Source: Candidatus Woesearchaeota archaeon (GTDB lineage Archaea > Nanobdellota > Nanobdellia > Woesearchaeales > GW2011-AR4). Taken from it: DNA of 10,678 nt. Each line of letters starts with the position of its first letter. Positions within the stretch are counted from its first letter, which is position 1. Shown piece by piece: positions 7,146 to 10,678 of the stretch. A program made the translations under genes and the position numbers. The notes below the pieces were generated by a model. That model searched no databases. It worked only from the letters and a program-made list of their open reading frames with translations, and was not told the DNA's origin. The stretch covers positions 1 to 10,678 of the forward strand of contig JADHVE010000040.1 in the NCBI GenBank assembly GCA_016784195.1. The letters run 5' to 3'.

Positions 7146-7664
7146 TTAAATTATCAGGGGGCAATTCAACATCGCGCTCTCTGGGATTGTTATGTGGATG
7201 TTTTTGCACTCAAATAATTCGTTATTTTTCAAAGTTATTATTGGGCTTATCTTTGCTTGAATTAATTCTCCTGTTGTGTTTTTATAAGTGTAATTGTAAT
7301 TAAATATGTTATCTATTGCTAAAGTTGTGTTTAAGTTAGCCGAATCTATATTTATGTTACCTATTAACATTAGATTAAACATTAAATCTATTGTTCCTTT
7401 ATTCTCTAAAGTAAAATAAATTGTGTTGTTTGAAGAATTTGAGGTAAAATTATCGCAAATCTGCACTTTATTGTCTACTGTTAGTATATCAAAAAAAACC
7501 TCATTTGTACATTTGAAGGGGCCTGTTGTTTTTTCTTCTGCATAAGCTATATTTTGGTCTACGTATGTTTTTACCCAAGTAGCCATCAAAGAACCTATAG
7601 TTACTACAATCATAACTAATAGAACTGTTGCAATTAATGGCGAAACTGCTTTTTTTAATCGCAT
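7146..7664 (-). CDS. Archaeal type IV pilin (Pilin_N/DUF1628-like)
   Basis: The 172 residues begin M-R-L-K-K-A-V-S-P-L with a hydrophobic helix to about residue 29. Cleavage is expected after Ala6. W30-x3-Y34 closes the helix. Four cysteines (52, 70, 153, 168) match the paralogues on both sides. The ectodomain is Asn-rich with many N-x-S/T sequons, for example N-F-T, N-S-S, N-N-T, N-T-T and N-Y-T, so heavy glycosylation is possible if the host has an AglB-type transferase. The ATG lies inside the last ten bases of the preceding pilin gene. A GAGG ten bases upstream, within that gene, may serve as its ribosome site. It is clearly a paralogue of the neighbouring pilins, diverged in its ectodomain. 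Confidence 0.86.
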   Translation of the reverse strand: MRLKKAVSPLIATVLLVMIVVTIGSLMATWVKTYVDQNIAYAEEKTTGPFKCTNEVFFDILTVDNKVQICDNFTSNSSNNTIYFTLENKGTIDLMFNLMLIGNINIDSANLNTTLAIDNIFNYNYTYKNTTGELIQAKISPIITLKNNELFECKNIHITIPESAMLNCPLII

Positions 7665-8182
7665 ATGTCAATGTCCTCTACAACAAGAGATCCTTTAGAA
7701 CAAAGAGTTTTACCTATTGTGCCTTTTACATCAACATAAGGTTTAAAGATGACTTGTTGGAGATCATTTCCAACTGTTTCATTGTAATAAGTTAGATTGT
7801 CTTCTGAATAAATTGCACCAACATTTATTGACTCAGAATTAAGGGTTAGAATATTTTCTGCCCCTAAATCTCCTATTACAGAAACTGCAATTCCCACTAT
7901 ATTCACAGTTCCCCTGTTTTCAATCATAAATTCTAAAGAAGCGTTAACTGTAGAATTTGCTTGGTTATAGCAGAGTTTTTTATCTCCTCCTATCTTAAGA
8001 AGCTCTAAATCCACATCAAGACTACATTGCGTTTCTACTTTTGATTTTTCTTCTGTATCGAGAGTTTGATCTTCTATGTAACCTTTACCCCAATTCATAA
8101 CTACTGCTCCAAGAGCAACAGCGAATGCTATAAGTAATACTGTTGCAATCAATGGGGAAACCGCTCTCTTGTTGTTGATCAT
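7655..8182 (-). CDS. Archaeal type IV pilin (Pilin_N/DUF1628-like)
   Basis: The 175 residues begin M-I-N-N-K-R-A-V-S-P-L with a helix to about residue 30. Cleavage is expected after Ala7. W31-x3-Y35 follows the helix, and cysteines 53, 71, 161 and 174 keep the cluster's four-cysteine plan. The ectodomain alternates short beta strands and has several N-x-S/T sequons (around 76, 80, 129 and 134). The start is firm: AGGTGA (8189-8194) lies six bases upstream and overlaps the stop codon of the preceding small membrane protein. Its own stop lies inside the start of the next pilin gene (10-nt overlap). Its N-terminal helix is the closest in the cluster to the generic archaeal pilin pattern, so it is a good candidate for a structural subunit. 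Confidence 0.88.
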   Translation of the reverse strand: MINNKRAVSPLIATVLLIAFAVALGAVVMNWGKGYIEDQTLDTEEKSKVETQCSLDVDLELLKIGGDKKLCYNQANSTVNASLEFMIENRGTVNIVGIAVSVIGDLGAENILTLNSESINVGAIYSEDNLTYYNETVGNDLQQVIFKPYVDVKGTIGKTLCSKGSLVVEDIDICD

Positions 8183-8192
8183 TTTTGTTCAC

Positions 8193-8480
8193 CTACTTTT
8201 TTAATTTTTTAATTAAATCATCTAGATTTTGTGTTTCTGATTTCATCATATTAATATAAGGAATTATCCCTATTATCAAAACACAAAGACCCATAAACAC
8301 TAAAACATTGAGTACATTTTTTGATATATAATTATTTACTAATCCAATTACTCCTATGAAAATAAATGAAAAATAGAGGAGGATGCTTTTATTAAGAACT
8401 AAGATTGATTTTTCTCTGTTAAGTCTTGATTTTTCTATCTCTAAATCAATCACCTTTTTTTCAGTGTCTGTTAATCTCAT
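8193..8480 (-). CDS. Small two-TM protein with N-terminal coiled coil, function unknown
   Basis: The chosen start gives 95 residues beginning M-R-L-T-D-T-E-K-K, because GAGGT at 8484-8488 sits three bases before this ATG. An in-frame ATG at 8510 overlaps the upstream stop codon, but it would translate straight through that ribosome site and has no site of its own. The protein has a charged amphipathic N terminus (1-30), two membrane segments (about 33-48 and 56-75) and a short charged tail. Both ends are probably cytoplasmic. I do not recognise a family. It is embedded between pilin genes and its stop codon is part of the next gene's ribosome site, so it is co-expressed with them. A pilus-associated membrane factor is plausible, but that rests on position only. 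Confidence 0.72.
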   Translation of the reverse strand: MRLTDTEKKVIDLEIEKSRLNREKSILVLNKSILLYFSFIFIGVIGLVNNYISKNVLNVLVFMGLCVLIIGIIPYINMMKSETQNLDDLIKKLKK

Positions 8481-8483
8481 ACT

Positions 8484-8488
8484 ACCTC
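8484..8488 (-). promoter_or_regulatory. Shine-Dalgarno site deciding the start of the two-TM protein
   Basis: The minus strand reads GAGGT followed by AGT and an ATG. It complements the archaeal 16S 3' end and is one of the clearest ribosome sites in the window. It favours the start at 8480 over the in-frame ATG ten codons upstream. Confidence 0.65.
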
Positions 8489-8503
8489 TTTTTTGTTTTT
8501 TGA

Positions 8504-8989
8504 TTAGCATTCATTGATGCTTTCTGTGTATGCTATTTTTTCTCTACATACAATTTCATAATCATCTTTGAATATAATTGGAATCACTTCAGCTCTTTTT
8601 AGTGTTCCCTGTTTTAATACTTTTAATCTTTCGCTTTTTCCAGGCTTTAATTTTAATGTTTGTTCTTTTGTTTCTATATTGATATCGTGAATATCAAAAA
8701 ACCTGAAAATCAATTTGTCTACAGCTATATCATTAGTGTTGGTTATATTTATATATAAAACTTGTGTATCTATTGTGTCTTGACATACATAATCTATATT
8801 TAACCCTACATGCGAGCATTCTGTTTCATCATAAGTCCTTTTCTGAAGTTCCACTGATTTTTCTTCTGTGTATGATGTTATCCACTCAAACATAAGTGCA
8901 CTTAAAGCTATCACAAATGCCATTAGTAAAACCCATGACACCCATACGTGGATTGCTTTTTTTGTTGTTATAATTCCTCTTTTTTTCAT
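8504..8989 (-). CDS. Type IV pilin-like protein with atypical processing site
   Basis: The 161 residues have a basic leader, then K-K-A-I-H-V at 10-15 and a hydrophobic helix to about residue 35, ending in W36-x3-Y40 as in the canonical pilins. Four cysteines (58, 69, 148, 161) follow the cluster plan, although the first pair is closer together (11 residues apart against 18 elsewhere). The expected K-A before the cleaved bond is present, but His replaces the small or hydrophobic residue normally found at +2, and the V-S-P motif is absent. Cleavage is therefore uncertain. The ectodomain is shorter and has only one or two sequons. It lies between the KAQ-type protein (11-base gap) and the two-TM protein. 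A minor or initiating pilin is a reasonable inference. Confidence 0.75.
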   Translation of the reverse strand: MKKRGIITTKKAIHVWVSWVLLMAFVIALSALMFEWITSYTEEKSVELQKRTYDETECSHVGLNIDYVCQDTIDTQVLYINITNTNDIAVDKLIFRFFDIHDINIETKEQTLKLKPGKSERLKVLKQGTLKRAEVIPIIFKDDYEIVCREKIAYTESINEC

Positions 8990-9000
8990 TTTTATTTTAA

Positions 9001-9570
9001 TTAATTATTTACGAAAATTGCAATATCTTGTGCTTTTTTTGCAACTAATAATGAGTTTATCTGATACTGTTCTGATGAAACCTCAAAAGCATAATTTATA
9101 TTATTGTAGTTCAATATTATAATATTTGTGGTAGGTATTGTAGTATTTTGATTTATTTCTAAATTGTATGTTTGGGTTGTTGTTATACTTGCTGATGAAT
9201 CAAGATGATTCATCAGAAAAATATTGTCGTTGTTTATTAATATATAAAAAATTCCTAGGTTTATATTTTTTGTTTTTGCATAATCCCTAAATTCAGCGGT
9301 AAAGTTCTCAAACTGATTTTCTATTTCTTTGTTGGTATAGATTGCGTTGTTGGGCACTTTTTCTCCCTCTATTAAATAATTGTCTTTTAATTCTTTAAAT
9401 GTTTTAGAAGGTTCATTTGCTATCACCCTTGAATTTGCATATATGGTGAAGGCATAAGCACTAAGTAAAATTGCTGTGAATATGTAAAACTGTGCTTTTT
9501 TGTTCATTTTTTTGGAATTGAAAAACTTAGAGATGTTAATCTCTTTGTTTTTTGATTTCATTTTTTTCAT
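9001..9570 (-). CDS. Class III signal peptide (KAQ-type) pilin-like protein
   Basis: The 189 residues from this ATG contain M-N-K-K-A-Q-F-Y-I at 22-30 followed by a hydrophobic helix to about residue 45. Gln27 would be +1 after prepilin peptidase cleavage, as in methanogen Epd-type pilins, although Phe at +2 is unusual. The start is uncertain. The first ATG overlaps the upstream stop (TAATG) and gives a long 26-residue Lys-rich leader. The ATG at 9507 gives a normal 5-residue leader. Neither has a Shine-Dalgarno site. The rest is an Asn-rich beta/alpha domain without cysteines, unlike the four-cysteine pilins. It follows the large surface protein directly and lies at the opposite end of the pilin cluster from the KGQ protein. 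A perfect 10-bp hairpin lies inside the gene (9192-9216). Confidence 0.72.
   Translation of the reverse strand: MKKMKSKNKEINISKFFNSKKMNKKAQFYIFTAILLSAYAFTIYANSRVIANEPSKTFKELKDNYLIEGEKVPNNAIYTNKEIENQFENFTAEFRDYAKTKNINLGIFYILINNDNIFLMNHLDSSASITTTQTYNLEINQNTTIPTTNIIILNYNNINYAFEVSSEQYQINSLLVAKKAQDIAIFVNN
9192..9216. repeat. Perfect 10-bp inverted repeat with 5-base loop inside a coding region
   Basis: The arms CTGATGAATC (9192-9201) and GATTCATCAG (9207-9216) pair fully around the loop AAGAT. It lies in the middle of the KAQ-type pilin gene, so it may be no more than a coding coincidence. It is nonetheless the strongest short hairpin I noticed in the window. Confidence 0.6.
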
Positions 9571-10678
9571 TATGCTAAACTAACTGAAATATTTACTTTT
9601 CCTTCAGCTGTTAAACCATTATTTTTGATTATTAAATTGTATCTTCCTGATTGAGCTACATCTCCTTCTACATCACCAATTATTATTATATCATCATAAT
9701 CTAATAATGTGTTGATTGAATGGATTTTTCCAATCTGATAACCAAATGCTGGAGTAATTAAGTCTGTGAATTCTTTTTTCTTAAGATATTTCTCAGTTCT
9801 TGTTATACTTGCGTTTGGTTTTGTAGCAAAAATATATGATGCACCATCTTCTATATTAGATGTTAATATGAGTTTGTCTGTTTCATCATCAAGGTTTGTT
9901 TGTGTGCTTTCTGAGCCAAAACCAACTGTATAATTATCTGAATTATAGTAAATTGTTCTTGTGCCTGTTAATTGGTCTGTGCCGATGTTTGTGTCTGTGT
10001 AAGTTATTTGAAGAGATAGTTGGCTCACATCAATATTTTGTGTTACGCTTTCTTGTTCTACTGTGATGTTGAGTCCATAAGTTCCATTTTCCATTGGAGC
10101 ATTAAATGAAACAGTGTAATTTCCTGCGCCATTATCAACAACAGCAATATATTCTATTTCTGTATTGTTCAAGAAAACATGGAATTCTGATTTTGGAATC
10201 TCTCCAAATGAAGAACCTATTTCTACATCTATCTGCTGATTAGTGTAAATTGTTGTTGGAGAAGATGAGATACTTAAACCTGTCACAGAAGAAGAATCAT
10301 AAGTGATTTGTTCGACATTCTCAACCACCTCATTTCCAGATAGATCTGTACAATTTATGGAATACTCAAAACTCTCACTTATTGATATCTTTGCTTCGTG
10401 ATATGTTGAGTTTGTGTAAGTGTAATTATTGTAAGTTGTATCGCTGTCTAAAGAATAGGTACATATTGCCTGTTCATCTGTTTTTACAACTAATATTGGT
10501 TCTTTTGACCTAATAGATCCACTAGTGGGTTTATGGAAAGTTATTGTTGGGGGTGTTACATCTGCTTCTAAAGCAGTTTCTGAGCTCCAGATACTCCAAT
10601 TTCCTGCACCGTTCTGTGCCCTTACTTTTGCAGTGTATGAACCGTCTGAAACTGTGATGCTATAATTAGTTGATGTTG
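9570..10678 (-). CDS. C-terminal part of a large Ig-like/fibronectin-like surface protein (5' end outside window)
   Basis: The frame stays open from the right edge, giving 368 visible residues. A GTG at 10328 is inside this frame and should not be taken as the start. Visible residues 1-35 look like the end of a fibronectin III-type module (Y-T-A-K-V-R-A-Q-N-G-A-G-N-W-S). Residues 41-117 form an Ig-like module opening with V-T-P-P and closing with C-T-D-L-S-G-N, with cysteines at 72 and 109 that could pair. Residues 130-205 form a second Ig-like module with G-A-G-N-Y-T-V-S-F and G-T-Y-G-L-N. The last ~160 residues are a distinct domain. Many N-x-S/T sequons suggest a glycosylated extracellular protein. 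There is no C-terminal anchor. Its stop overlaps the next pilin-like gene's ATG by one base, tying it to pilus expression. An adhesin or pilus-associated surface protein is likely. Confidence 0.8.
   Translation of the reverse strand, partial: TSTNYSITVSDGSYTAKVRAQNGAGNWSIWSSETALEADVTPPTITFHKPTSGSIRSKEPILVVKTDEQAICTYSLDSDTTYNNYTYTNSTYHEAKISISESFEYSINCTDLSGNEVVENVEQITYDSSSVTGLSISSSPTTIYTNQQIDVEIGSSFGEIPKSEFHVFLNNTEIEYIAVVDNGAGNYTVSFNAPMENGTYGLNITVEQESVTQNIDVSQLSLQITYTDTNIGTDQLTGTRTIYYNSDNYTVGFGSESTQTNLDDETDKLILTSNIEDGASYIFATKPNASITRTEKYLKKKEFTDLITPAFGYQIGKIHSINTLLDYDDIIIIGDVEGDVAQSGRYNLIIKNNGLTAEGKVNISVSLA

Noticed and set aside
8679..8697. 7-bp inverted repeat TTGATAT/ATATCAA with a 5-base loop
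   Set aside because: It is short, AT-rich and inside a coding region; repeats of this size are expected by chance in this composition.
778..8989. Archaellum operon
   Set aside because: No ArlH, ArlF/G or ArlC/D/E-like genes are recognisable here, there are two separate platform genes, and the subunits carry pilin-type rather than archaellin-type N termini.
10326..10328. GTG as the start of the Ig-like surface protein
   Set aside because: The frame continues upstream without a stop to the window edge, and the upstream residues form a coherent Ig-like module (ending C-T-D-L-S-G-N) that this GTG would cut.

Overview
The window looks like part of an archaeal chromosome, most likely from an AT-rich DPANN-type archaeon (Woesearchaeota/Pacearchaeota-like). 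That placement is an inference from protein style. It rests on several archaeal type IV pilin signal peptides (K-K-A-V-S-P followed by a long hydrophobic helix), an archaeal type II/IV secretion ATPase, TadC/ArlJ-like platform proteins, GGTGA/GAGGT ribosome-binding sites and TATA-like boxes. No rRNA or marker gene in the window fixes the lineage.

Region by region: bases 1-630 (+ strand) hold the 3' end of a secreted or virion-like protein with a tail-fibre-type segment. Bases 631-777 are a convergent intergenic region with an 11-bp inverted repeat and two T6 tracts on the minus strand, a likely terminator. Everything to the right is on the minus strand and forms one type IV pilus-like locus. 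Read in the direction of transcription (right to left) it holds: the C-terminal 368 residues of a large Ig-like/FnIII-like surface protein (enters from the right edge, ends 9570); a KAQ-type pilin-like protein (9570-9001); a pilin-like protein with an atypical processing site (8989-8504); a small two-TM protein (8480-8193); three canonical pilins (8182-7655, 7664-7146, 7047-6520); a short TM-anchored pilin-like protein with no processing site (6520-6125); a KGQ-type pilin-like protein (6120-5410); the assembly ATPase (5328-3724); a 69-residue coiled-coil protein (3727-3518); a platform protein with a very large charged N-terminal extension (3516-1684); and a second platform protein (1680-778).

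Genes are packed with overlaps of 1-10 nt or gaps of only a few bases. Only two gaps look promoter-sized: 7048-7145, before the last three pilin-like genes, and 5329-5409, before the ATPase. Both carry a TATA-like element at a sensible distance from a Shine-Dalgarno sequence. The locus therefore probably has at least two internal transcription starts, which would let structural subunits be made separately from the assembly machine.

Functionally, the ATPase would power extraction and polymerisation of processed pilins through the two-protein membrane platform. The layout (one ATPase, two separate platform proteins, no ArlH/KaiC-like protein, a mix of Q+1 and V+1 pilin signals) resembles the archaeal Epd/Tad-like pilus family more than an archaellum. 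No prepilin peptidase is visible in the window.
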